Origin: Selaginella moellendorffii
Lineage: Eukaryota > Streptophyta > Lycopodiopsida > Selaginellales > Selaginellaceae
Length of the DNA: 64,000 nucleotides
Assembly: GCF_000143415.4 (NCBI RefSeq)
Contig: NW_003314310.1
Span: 434,442-498,441 of the forward strand
Direction of reading: 5' to 3'
Under the pieces are notes generated by a model. It worked only from the letters and a program-made list of their open reading frames with translations, did no database searches and was not told the DNA's origin. Positions 54,722 to 64,000 of this stretch are shown in pieces. The position numbers and the translations under genes were made by a program. Positions within the stretch are counted from its first letter, which is position 1, and the number at the start of each line of letters is the position of its first letter.

Positions 54722-57713
54722 ATGGACGCCTCTTCATCTAGAAAGCGAGAGCCGGATGAGGAGAAGATAAAGCGACTTAAAACAGGTGAGATTGTTCATG
54801 TGAAACGTCGTCTGCAGCTGGCACGTAAGGAAATTTCACGCCTTGGAATCAAATTGTGGGAAGCCGGGGAGGATGCCGAACTAAAGGAGCAGATAGCCTC
54901 AGAGAAAGTGCGGGCGAGTCAACTCCAGGATGATGTGTCGAAACTGGAACGCGAGCTCTCTGAAATCCTCCAGCCGCCACCTGAATACTGGAAAAGAGTG
55001 GAGGGTATTGCCGAATCAGCATTTGCGCAGGAGTACCAAAGAGTTGGGGGATTAGACAACGTGGAGTCGTTGCGTGAGAAGCTGGAAGAAACAGGAGACA
55101 TGTGGAAGACGAAGAAAGCCATGATAGCACCTGTTGTCACGTTAGTTCAGTCGAGTGGCTGGGGAAAGTCGAGGACTACCTGCGAGCTTGCGAATTTAGG
55201 TGTGTTCGTCATCTACTGCTCATTCGCTTCATCTGGCACCGCATACCCTCCAAGGTCTGCCTTTGCGGACTTCTTCTACACAAACGCCGTCAAATTGCTC
55301 AGCTCGGGTTCTACGTTGTCGCAGAGCAGGTTCATGCTCTTCTGCATTGACTACTTTGTGTCATGCATCGAGGCTCTTCTGCATCTGACTTCCGGGGAGG
55401 ACCCCATGGATGCCAAGAAGTTCTTGAACGATCTCATGGTTGGGAAGAACTTTTGGGACGTGGTACAGGCGAAGATGGAGATAGGAAACGCAGCCCGGGA
55501 GGAGTTTGCTAATCGCCTTGACGTCGACCTGAAAGAGAAGCCTGGCGAGAAAACCAATATGTGGGGCATCTGGGAAAGTAAGGTGTTTAAGAAGTACAAC
55601 ACGCTTGAAGGTCTACTGTCAAATGTTCCAGCTCCTGCCAAAGGAAAACTGAAGGTCCTGTTTGTCATGGACGAAGCCCGATGGTTTACTTTGCATGCTG
55701 ATCTGACAACTGTTGCTGCATTTGTTCCTGCAAGGAGGGCTTCCAGGGTGTTGCCTGAAGATGGAAGTGTGTCGGTGATGTTCACCGACACAAACGGGAG
55801 GCTAAACAATTTTGTGCCGCCCAATAAGGCATCCGGTTTAGGGTTTAGTAGCGATCGAGTGGCTGCGGCGGGAAAGCTAGTTGCACATCCAGCGTATTGC
55901 TTTTTCTTGGCAGACTTGCCATCGGACGAACAAACAGGTGGCCTTCTGCTTGCTCAAGTTGAAGATCTGGGTCGTCTTTGCGGCTATGGTCGGCCACTGT
56001 GGCAAGCATTGGTGAAGGCTTCCGCAAGTGCACGTGACGTGCTGCTTTTGGCTGTAGATAAGCTCCTGGGTGGCACTGGTTCGTTCAACAAGTGTATGCT
56101 TGAAAGAGGAGGTTTATCACATGAGGCTTGTCTGGCTACACTGGGCTGCAGAGTATGCATCGACATCAATCCGCATGCCACAATTATCACTGATATGGTT
56201 GCAAGTCACCTACTTAGCGTGATGTCCATTTCTGATGACCAGACTCTTGTTTGGACGCATTGGGCTACGGAGCCACTGGTTGCAGCGGCTGCAGCACGGG
56301 TTTTGCGTGCACAAGGGAAGGTTGGGACAGGGTGGAAGGAGTGCTTGGAGGCACTTGTAACTGGGATGAAGCGTGGATGGGTTGATCGAGGTTACAGGGG
56401 CGAGTTGGTTGCACGGGTGCTGCTACTTCTTGCAGTGGACAGTCTAGACAGAGATTCATGGAAGTGCTTTACTTTTGACGAGCTTTGCCGTGGCTTAAGT
56501 GGGAAGTCACTGTCCGATCTTATTAGAGAAGGTGAGCAGAATTCAGCATCTCCGACCCCCAAAGCTCCAGGTGGTGGAGGAGAAGTGCAGGTCGAAGTAA
56601 ACATGCCACCACCTCCGGCCTGGGCTTTGAAGCGTAGGGGAAGCAGGGTTAAAGTAAACAAAAAAATTCGGGGTCAGCCTCAGGTGGCTTCAGCGTCCCT
56701 GTCCAAAGCTCCAGGAGAAAAAGCGCAGGTCAAAGTAAAGACGCCGCCACCTGATGTGAAGTTGCCATCTCCAACGCTGACGGCCTCGAAAGCTCCAGGT
56801 GGAAGTACGCACAATGCTGAAGGTGAAGGGGAAACAAAACAAGCAGGTGGCTCTATAGATGGAAGTGGTAAAGAAGAAATCCACAGAAACATGGGTGAAG
56901 CCAAGTTTTTTTGCTTGCTATTCAGGAAAACCGACTTCCAACTGCAGGAGCTCACCGCAAAAGATTTGCTTGAATTTGGAAAGGCTGGCGTAGGAATCAT
57001 TTGCCGTGAAAATGAATGGGGCATAGACATCGTCATCGTTGGGTTCTTTGGTGACACGTTTAGCCTGGAGACGATGACACTCATTTTGGTGCAGGTGAAA
57101 CACAGAGAGAAACATGATGTTGATTTAGCATGTGCTAAATGCTCTCCGGAGTTTTCTCAGATGTTCAGTAGCAGTGCAGGGCCTCAAGGTTGGACTGGGT
57201 TGAAGGTGCCATATGCCAGTCTGGTTTTGAATGTATGTGCCTTCCAGCAGTGTTCGTTACAGAACTAGGAAACTTGTCACAGAGGCATTGCTGAAGAAGA
57301 AGCCTGCAAATCATTCCATGGCAATGGCTCTCCATGACGCTGATCCGGAATGCAAAGGCCTTCAGGAATGGACAAAAGGCTATGATGGGGATAGATCACA
57401 CCCGGTATTCAAGTCATGGGAACGGTATTTTGCTTCAGATGATCATCTCCAACACATTGTGGTCATTGAAGGTATGTTTGTGCTGTTTCATTTTCAATCA
57501 CTTGATGTTATCTTTTGCACTCCAGGTTTGGATGCATTCTCATCCAAGGACAATGTGAAAGACCTGGTCGACATCTCTCTGGATTCTACTGCAGACATGA
57601 GGAAACTAGAACAAGTTCAGAAGACGTATGCACATAGAATGTTTGGATGGGTTAAGAACACGGCAATGCGCAAGTGTTTGGAGCCAAAGCTCAGTGTGAA
57701 AAAGAGCAAGTAA
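54722..57713 (+). CDS. P-loop NTPase with C-terminal restriction-endonuclease-like domain (CR/Crinkler-RHS-like)
   Basis: The first exon encodes about 840 residues without a stop. Order: a basic start; a coiled coil (residues 15-85); a P-loop with Walker A QSSGWGKS (143-150); Walker B KVLFVMDEA (311-319); an Asn-containing sensor-like MFTDTNGR (353-360); a helical region; a linker with repeated KAPG and PPP units (610-715); then a nuclease-like core with GIDIVIVG (D769) and LILVQVKHRE (Q791, K793), the D-(E/Q)-x-K pattern of PD-(D/E)xK enzymes. The reading continues in another frame (EALLKKKPANHSMAMALHDA, about 57283 on), so a short intron or frame change lies near 57219-57282. A second intron (57472-57525, 54 nt) is clean. 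CR-type NTPase-nuclease proteins are known as effectors of oomycetes and fungi and as RHS proteins of trypanosomes, and are thought to derive from transposons. Here it looks like an intact plant gene, inside an inverted duplication. Its biological role is unknown. Confidence 0.75.
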
Positions 57714-57729
57714 AATTGAGAATTTTCTT

Positions 57730-60603
57730 GAGAAATAATTTTTATTGGTAGACCTGTTAAGGTGTCAAGATGAGATCACTAGATGATCTTCTGGTTAAAC
57801 AAGGACAAAGGTCTTTGTTTAGGTCAAAGAATAAGATTCTTAGTTCAAAGTATTGATTTAAACTATTGGTAATGGTGTGGCTTGATCAAGGTGATCCACT
57901 TAAAAGGAAATCAATTGTGCAGATACAAGATATATTGAGTTCAAGAAAATAGTCTCTAGGAAAGACCCATGGGAGGGTTACAAAGTTGGGTTATGGACGA
58001 AGCCCATAGCAGAAAATGCTAAAAAGACCAACTAAGGGTGAGCACCCTCTGAACTTGGCAAAGTACAATCTTTGCCATGGAACCAAAAGAATATCTTAAA
58101 AATGGAGGTAGTGATCCTATGTTATTTGGTACAACAATCAATAGATATGAGTAAAAGACTAGTGGCCAAATGTGGGCCATGAAATTCATTAGAAGAAATC
58201 CAAATCGCAAAGTTAGGCAAGAAACAAATGCTAATGCATTGTGGAAAAGGAAGTGTGTTTCCAAGGATGGATTCTTAAATGTTTTAATTTGGCAAAGGTG
58301 AAAGCTCTAAGGGAGGGAGCAGCAAAGTAGCCAAATGATAGGGCCGTGGATAGCTCTAGCACAACTTACGATAGTTGGAATTTAGTGCTTAAAGGTGGTA
58401 CGAAATAGAAAAAAGGATGATGGTGCCCTCAAGTTAGGATGGGGAAGTGGAGTTTGCACAATATATACAATAAAAGGTGTTAGAGACACTTAGGAAATTG
58501 ACTTTGAGAAGTCAAGATTAAAGATTCTAAAGTGGAATGGTTATATCGATAGAAGTTGAGACTACTCAAGAATGAATAGTGGGATTGAGATAGAGAAGGT
58601 GTCTTTAAAGGGTTTAACAAAAACTAAACCAACAAAAGGGAGAAAACCACCACAAATGGTCAATCAAGTCTTTACATTATAGAGATTATGCTTCTTAGAG
58701 GATGGAGAAGGTATGGTAAGCCTTCAATGTCAAACCATTAACGAATATTGGCTAGGTGCCAAGGATGGAAGGGGTAATACATGGTTGTGTTACTTTATAA
58801 AATGGTTTACCATTCAATAAGGACATCAAACTTTGTCTATGGGTGGTGGAGTTGTGAGACATTAATCCCAAAGTCCCAAAAGTGGAGCCAAAAGGGTGCC
58901 ATGTAGTAGTGGCCGAAGCGGAAACCAAACGAGTGCAACACATTTGGACTAAAAGCTTTGACTTGAAAAGTCGAGAGTGGGAGTAGAACTCCCCAAAGAA
59001 GGGCTTGAGGAAAAAGGTCAAAACAAGCAATAAATGAGTCTCTAGAAAAGGGACATGAGATGGACCTAAGATGAACCCGAGATGGAGTCCGAGATGGAGT
59101 CTAAGATGGATCCGAGATTCTCAAACTCCATCTTGGATTCCATCTCGGACTCCATCTTAGACTCCATCTCGGATCCATCTCAGATCTATCATGGACTCCA
59201 TCTCAGACTCTATCTCGGGTCCATCTTGAACTCCACATGGAGTCCGAGATGAACCTGAGATGGAGTCCAAGGTGGAGTCTGAGATGGACCCGAGATGGAG
59301 TCCAAGATGGGGTCCGAGATGGAATCCAAGATGGAGTCCAAGATGGACCCGAGATGGAGTCTGAGATGGACCTGAAATGGAGTCCGAGATGGACCTGAGA
59401 TGGAGTCTGAGTGGAGTTTGAGATGGACCTAAAATGGAGTCCGAGATGGACCTGAGATGGAGTCTGAGTGGAGTCTGAGATGGACTTGAGATAGAGTCTG
59501 AGATGTGGAGTCCAAGATGGAGTCTGAGATGGACCCAAGATGGAATCCGAGATAGAACCGAGACCAAGTCTGAGTCCGAGTCCGAATACTAATACAGGCT
59601 GTTGGGTGAAAGCCCAAAGTATTCGTCCCCCGGGGGGGGTGTAGGGGTTCCAAAAGTATAGTAGGGATAGTGTGGGGGTTGGACCCCAGTGGAGCCAATT
59701 TGGCTAGAAAAGGCTAGTTTGGCCCAGTTTGGCCATACCAGCTGTTGGGTGATGAGATAACTATTAGGAAGTTCAAGGCTAGAGTGAATACAGACTGATA
59801 AGTGGGGTAGTTTGGTGAAGTGTTCAAGAGCCGGCTATAATTCCCTCGAGAGATTTAATGGTTGATGCTCTTAGTCCAAGCATGGGTGGCACTACCTACT
59901 TGGATACCTAGTGTGGCTCAACGGAACCTCACTCTAAGCCCATGGTTAAAGCACTCAAAGACAGAAGGTGGGGAGAGTACCTATGAGGCTTGCGTAGGGC
60001 CACGGTGTTCTAAAATGTTGTATTAAAGTCCCAAACTATGGAAAAGAAGAGAAGTGATCCTTTGGTGTAGTGACCAAGGATACGTTCATATGGTGAGGAA
60101 GTCCCAAAGGACAATGGGACTTAATGGTCGGGCTTGTGGGCTTTGTCCTAGTGGTGGTGTTGGCGAACACCACCATGGACAGAAAAGGGATTTGGTGGGG
60201 ACTGTAAAAGGGATATTGGGGAAGGGTATTCCCTATGTATGTGGGCATCTTAAAGATGCTAAGGAGTGGATCTAAGATAGTTACTCATGGACGGATGGCC
60301 AAGTCTTTGAGAGACGGGATTGCGATGCAGGTGGTGTTGGACCATTGGTGTGACCAAGGTGAATGGGCATGGCCTTAGCGTAATAGGCTGGTATAGTGGT
60401 GGTACCTTGGGGTGTCGGTCATGGGATTAGACATGTGGAGCACTTGGACTAAGTGCAAAGGTTGAGTGGTATGGATGCCATTCTTGGGGCTAGTAAGCCC
60501 TAAGTCCTGAATTAGACTTATGGATGTTGTGAATGAGACTCCTCTAAATGGTCGGAGGTGTGGTTAAGTGATTAAAGTCGAATGGAAAAATTAATCACTT
60601 ACA
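57730..60603 (+). mobile_element. Diverged, truncated copy of the non-coding LTR family
   Basis: 57752-58852 follows the internal region of the 19046-29137 element (compare GAGATCACTAGRTGATCTTM at 57771 and 23712). The 3' LTR is 58853-60603, TGTGAGACAT to AATCACTTACA, 1751 bp, with the hexamer tract at 59060-59580 and the GGGTGAAAGCCCAAAG module at 59606. The 5' half is missing. In the tract, part of the repeat is inverted (CTCCATCTCGGAC units at 59110-59230). Confidence 0.8.
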
Positions 60604-60984
60604 AAAGCTTTTAGCATCATTCACAAGTGGGGGCATGCTTTCAACCCAAAACTCTGGTAAAAGTGACTCAACCTTTGGAACAGGGGAATACTCAACACTA
60701 AAACTGATCAAAGACTCTATCAACAAAAAAAAAGCAAGATTTTCAACTTCATGGACACACTCAACATCCAAATAGTATAAGGAAGATAGAAAACACTCAA
60801 CTTAACACTGGACTGAGAATAAGAATCATGAGAGTTACAAATTATTGACATGCTAGGAGAAGATGTAGATGAGGAAGAAATACTAAGAATATAAGAAGGT
60901 GGCTCATGCCAAGAAAAAAAAAAAAAGGTTAGAAAAAAGGAGAAGGGAAAGAGAAATGATCAAATGGCAGATTAAAAGATTGAC

Positions 60985-61310
60985 ACCTACCCCGTGAAAT
61001 CTCCACTTCATCTCCAAAGCTATCTCCATAATAATCAAGTTCATTATCACACTCTGGAATCCATTTGAGCTTGTACACATTATCTTCCTATAAACTTGAT
61101 CCTTAAACATTCTCCAAAAATTGGATTGCATCATCCAAAACTCGCCAATCAATGTCACAATTACACTTTATATCAGCGGGAGATGGCAAAATACTGAGAA
61201 TAGGACAAACTGTGTAATCATGTCCCATGGAAGCTGGAAATGGCAACACATCAAGGATAGGTGCAATACCAACATGATTACACCAAAAGTTTAGGATTTC
61301 TTGGTTATTT
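60985..61310 (-). pseudogene. Decayed coding sequence, unrecognised
   Basis: Reading leftward from about 61310: NFWCNHVGIAPILDVLPFPA, SMGHDYTVCPILSILPSPAD, DIDWRVLDDAIQFLENV, then TAA, GSSL, TAG, and EDNVYKLKWIPECDNELDYY to EVEISRG, with a donor-like GTAGGTGTC after it. Both stops are in frame. Composition and continuity look coding; I do not know the family. Confidence 0.4.
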
Positions 61311-62370
61311 GCTCAGAGACTCAGAGACTAAGAACCAAGATAAACATATCTACCATAACTATGATATTTTGAAACTTAAATAAAAGTTTCCAGTAAAGAA
61401 GATTAATTTGTAAAAACAACAAATATAGTTTTTTAAGATAGTTCCTGCATAAACTCTATATATACTGTATTCTCATCTCTGTTACATAATATAGACAGTC
61501 TATACATATTTATAAAGTTATCACCAAAAACCAAGAAATATATTATCTTTAGTTCTAAATAATATGAAAATTCAAAATTTAAAGAAAGCAGAAGATTCAA
61601 GTATAAAAAGCATATCCAAATATCTTGTATTGATAAACTTTGACAGGATTTCCAACCAGAGCCATGGCTATTTGTTCCAAACCCTGATCTAAGCTCATTA
61701 TCAAAAACTATCCCCATGATTTGTAAGTGAAAATAAAGCCACTTGACTAAGTACCTACTGGAAGCTCACAAGTATCATTTGGCTGGAAGTTGTGCTTTGC
61801 ATCCTTTGAACAACAATATCGAAGCAGTCTCTCAATCCCCCGTGCTTAACCGTTTAGGGTTTAGGGTTTAGGGTTAGCTAAACCCAGAATACAGCACAAC
61901 AAACAACATCACAGATCTGCCAACATCAATATATTTCCAGCTAGCAACAAGTCTCTGAGTTTTTCTTTTCAAACAATGCAAGTTGCATCCATTTCCTGAG
62001 TAGAAGCTGCTTTTAAAGTATTTATCTCATGCCCAAGCAACTCTTCTTCTTCCTTCTTGAATGAACAATTGTAAGTAGTGTAACAATGATAGCATGGTCT
62101 GACTAGCTGCTTCTTTGAAATGTTTGACTCTGATTGCTACACAAGTGTGCTTTACTATGTTTTGATATCTGATAGTGTTATTACTTTTTAAATGCATGTT
62201 CAAATTTCTTTATATTTGCAGTTGAGTACTGGCTGTGTATTGATACCTCCCACTTTGAACAGCACGTCCTGTAAACTCTGTATTATTATATAATATAAAC
62301 TATTTAGGTGTTACATATCACTCACATGAACACTTACCATTCTGGAAAAAGTGACAACTGTTGACTGTGA

Positions 62371-62760
62371 TTATGGCTGAGAAAGATCTCTAGTTGCATC
62401 ATGGCAATTGATACACATTCTAATAAATTTTATGATAAGAATTACTTTCTCAGGTTTAGTATGCCCAAAAGCATACTTTAGAGATTTTAGTTTGCTGTGC
62501 ATACAACCTCCATACTCTGTCAACTTATTTTCCTTATTTCCACATCTCAAATCTGGCCAAAATTCATGTACTTTGCCATTATCATCACTCCAGAAACTTA
62601 CTCCTTGTTTTTTCAATGCCTTTTGTTCTTTCCTTTCACGTTCTGTCCCTTGCTTTTCTTTGAACATACTTAATGTTTCATAAATATCTTGCATCATAAC
62701 ATAAGCAGATGCATCAGTTTTATCAGCTTTTACAATAACTTTAAATGCTAACTGAGCCAC
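62371..62760 (-). pseudogene. PPR E/DYW-like exon, second copy
   Basis: Matches the exon at 51960-52353: MMQDIYETLSMFKEKQGTER, SFWSDDNGKVHEFWPD, GGCMHSKLKSLKYAFG and RMCINCHDATRDLSQP. It ends CINCHDAT, closer to the usual C-x2-CH-x-A of DYW domains than the other arm. HSK again replaces HSE. It also retains ASAYVMMQDIYETL, an E-motif piece partly lost in the other arm. Confidence 0.65.
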
Positions 62761-62779
62761 TTTACGCGAGGATGATCTC

Positions 62780-63453
62780 TTATGCCGGAGTCGTTCGGAG
62801 CCTGAGGCTAGCACGCATCTGGTTCCAAAGGCAAGGGGCTCAAGCAATCGACGAAGTGCTGCAACGCTCTCATCCTCGCCTACGCCAAGAAAGGTGACGC
62901 TTAAACCGCACTCTCCATCCTCGAACAGATGAAAGCCTTCCGTAAGGGGTGCTCGCCAAACGCAGTCACGTACTACATCCTCATCGCCATGTTTGCGAGG
63001 TTGGGGGATGCGCCAGGCCTTGCAAATCTCCTGGGCGACAGCAAGTGCTCGAGCTTCCGTCCCGATGCCATGACTTACAACACTCTCCTCTGCGGCTACT
63101 CGAAGATGGGAATGCCGGAGGATTTCGACAAGACACACAGGGAAATGGTGGAGGAGGAGGAGGAACTTAGCAAGGAGAGCTACAACGCATTGCTCGTTGG
63201 ATACCCGTGGCTGGATCGTCTCGACGAGCTCCAGCGCTGTGTGGGGGCGATGCTAGCCAGGGAGATGAGTCTGGCATCGCCACTGGTGGCGGAAGAGATC
63301 GCCAAGGCTTACAGAAGAAATGGATGGGTGGAAGGATTGGACACGGTGATCCAGCTTGAGGAAAAAAGTCCCGGGATTTCTCCAACGTTCCAAAGCTTTG
63401 TAAATGCTTGCAATGACGATTTAGAAAAAAAGGAGGCGCTTGTTTCAAGATAA
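62780..63453 (+). pseudogene. P-type PPR gene fragment, plus strand
   Basis: CNALILAYAKKGDA is followed by an in-frame TAA (about 62902), then from 62929 KAFRKGCSPNAVTYYILIAM, MFARLGDAPGLANLL, SFRPDAMTYNTLLCGYSKMG and SYNALLVGYPWLDRLDELQ, ending at 63453. These are typical P motifs (about 35 residues each). The upstream part changes frame. It is antisense to the DYW-like exon of the same arm, and the GC-rich P-PPR abuts the AT-rich exon abruptly at about 62765. Confidence 0.75.
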
Positions 63454-63767
63454 GTTTTTACTTGTTTTTCATTACAATCCATGTGATTAACTTTGAATAC
63501 TATTTTGTGTGGTCTCTTCCAGCTTTTTCCAGAATATGGACTCACTGGTTGTGTCCACTGGAAGAATTTCTTTAAAACCATGCTTCTGGCATTCATGGTA
63601 TGTGGCAAACAAAAGCTGCAACAAAAGAAAAATCCCAACAAGAATCCAACAGGGCTGCAAATTGTAGAAAATTGACTGATACCACTGTTCAGGTTGAACT
63701 TTTGTGCATTCTCTAGTCACGTTGACCAGATTCTGGAAATAGATAAACCCTAAACTGACGTTTAAAT

Positions 63768-63990
63768 CTATGCACTCAATCTCTGGATACATATTGGACA
63801 GCAGCACCGTTGACCCCGCAAAACCCGGGCTAATCCCCACCGCGTTCCATGCTGCCACAGCCCGCACGTCCCCGTGCACATTGCAGCACCCCAGCAGCGT
63901 GTTCCACGCCACCACTGGAACGGCATATTCCTCACCACGTCCTCCGCCCGCCCGACAAACCCCACCTGCCCCAGCACGTCCACCATGCAC
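63768..63990 (-). pseudogene. PPR E-region fragment, second copy
   Basis: MVDVLGQVGFVGRAEDVVRN in one frame and VAWNTLLGCCNVHGDV with STVLLSNMYPE in another; a base change near 63905 shifts the frame. It continues past the right edge. Equivalent to 50862-51068 in the left arm. Confidence 0.7.
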
Positions 63991-64000
63991 TTCCAGTGGT

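Larger units (their letters stand above)
61333..63990 (-). repeat. Right arm of the 2.7-kb inverted duplication
   Basis: Reverse complement of 50862-53543 and continues past the last compared base toward the right edge. GTTTAGGGTTTAGGGTTTAG at 61854-61873 extends the telomere-type motif seen in the other arm. Confidence 0.88.

Overview
The window is nuclear DNA of a land plant. A lycophyte such as Selaginella fits best: PLS/DYW-type pentatricopeptide-repeat (PPR) genes, very short introns (47 to 54 nt at several places), chromovirus Ty3/gypsy elements and a 5S-rRNA-bearing TRIM of the Cassandra type. The species is inferred, not shown. Most of the window is a gene-poor mosaic of decayed genes and nested retrotransposons. 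The only long intact host reading frame is at 54.7-57.7 kb.

1-9 kb. A minus-strand exon open for 375 codons (1-1127) carries a ParB-like motif and runs off the left edge. A plus-strand transposase-like gene (4425-7493) is one reading frame cut by three stop codons. A small unrecognised gene lies at 8206-8463. This stretch is studded with about 20 copies of one quasi-palindrome (half-site AATGGCATGTGG) and has a large foldback at 4046-4235.

10.2-33.5 kb. A multi-exon plus-strand gene encodes a Pro-rich segment, a ParB-like domain and a domain resembling N6/N4 DNA methyltransferases. It is split by two retroelement blocks. At 12640-29406 there is a 16.8-kb block: a minus-oriented gypsy copy, an inverted plus-oriented LTR fragment, and inside that a 10-kb non-coding LTR element with a 2579-bp tandem duplication. 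At 29810-30960 there is a solo LTR with 5-bp target duplications. On the minus strand follow a C2HC zinc-finger-like frame (about 32.2-32.6 kb) and a second copy of the small gene (33.2-33.5 kb). 33.5-37.7 kb holds nothing I recognise.

37.7-48 kb. A full-length gypsy chromovirus (37674-45600, target duplication CTTGA) has two short spliceosomal-type introns in pol and an extra TRIM unit between its 5' LTR and primer binding site. A complete 593-bp 5S-bearing TRIM sits at 46488-47080, nested in an old LTR fragment.

48.8-64 kb. Fragments of GC-rich PPR genes stand head to head. A 2.7-kb segment (PPR E region, antisense P-type PPR, DYW-like domain) occurs twice in inverted orientation (about 50.86-53.54 kb and 61.33 kb to the right edge). 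Between the arms are an intact gene for a P-loop NTPase with a C-terminal restriction-endonuclease-like domain, resembling Crinkler/RHS-type (CR) proteins, and a diverged copy of the non-coding LTR family.

No operon-like organisation is expected. What links the genes is the co-occurrence of DNA-associated, mobile-element-like proteins (ParB-like, methyltransferase-like, transposase-like, NTPase-nuclease) in a heavily transposon-damaged region.
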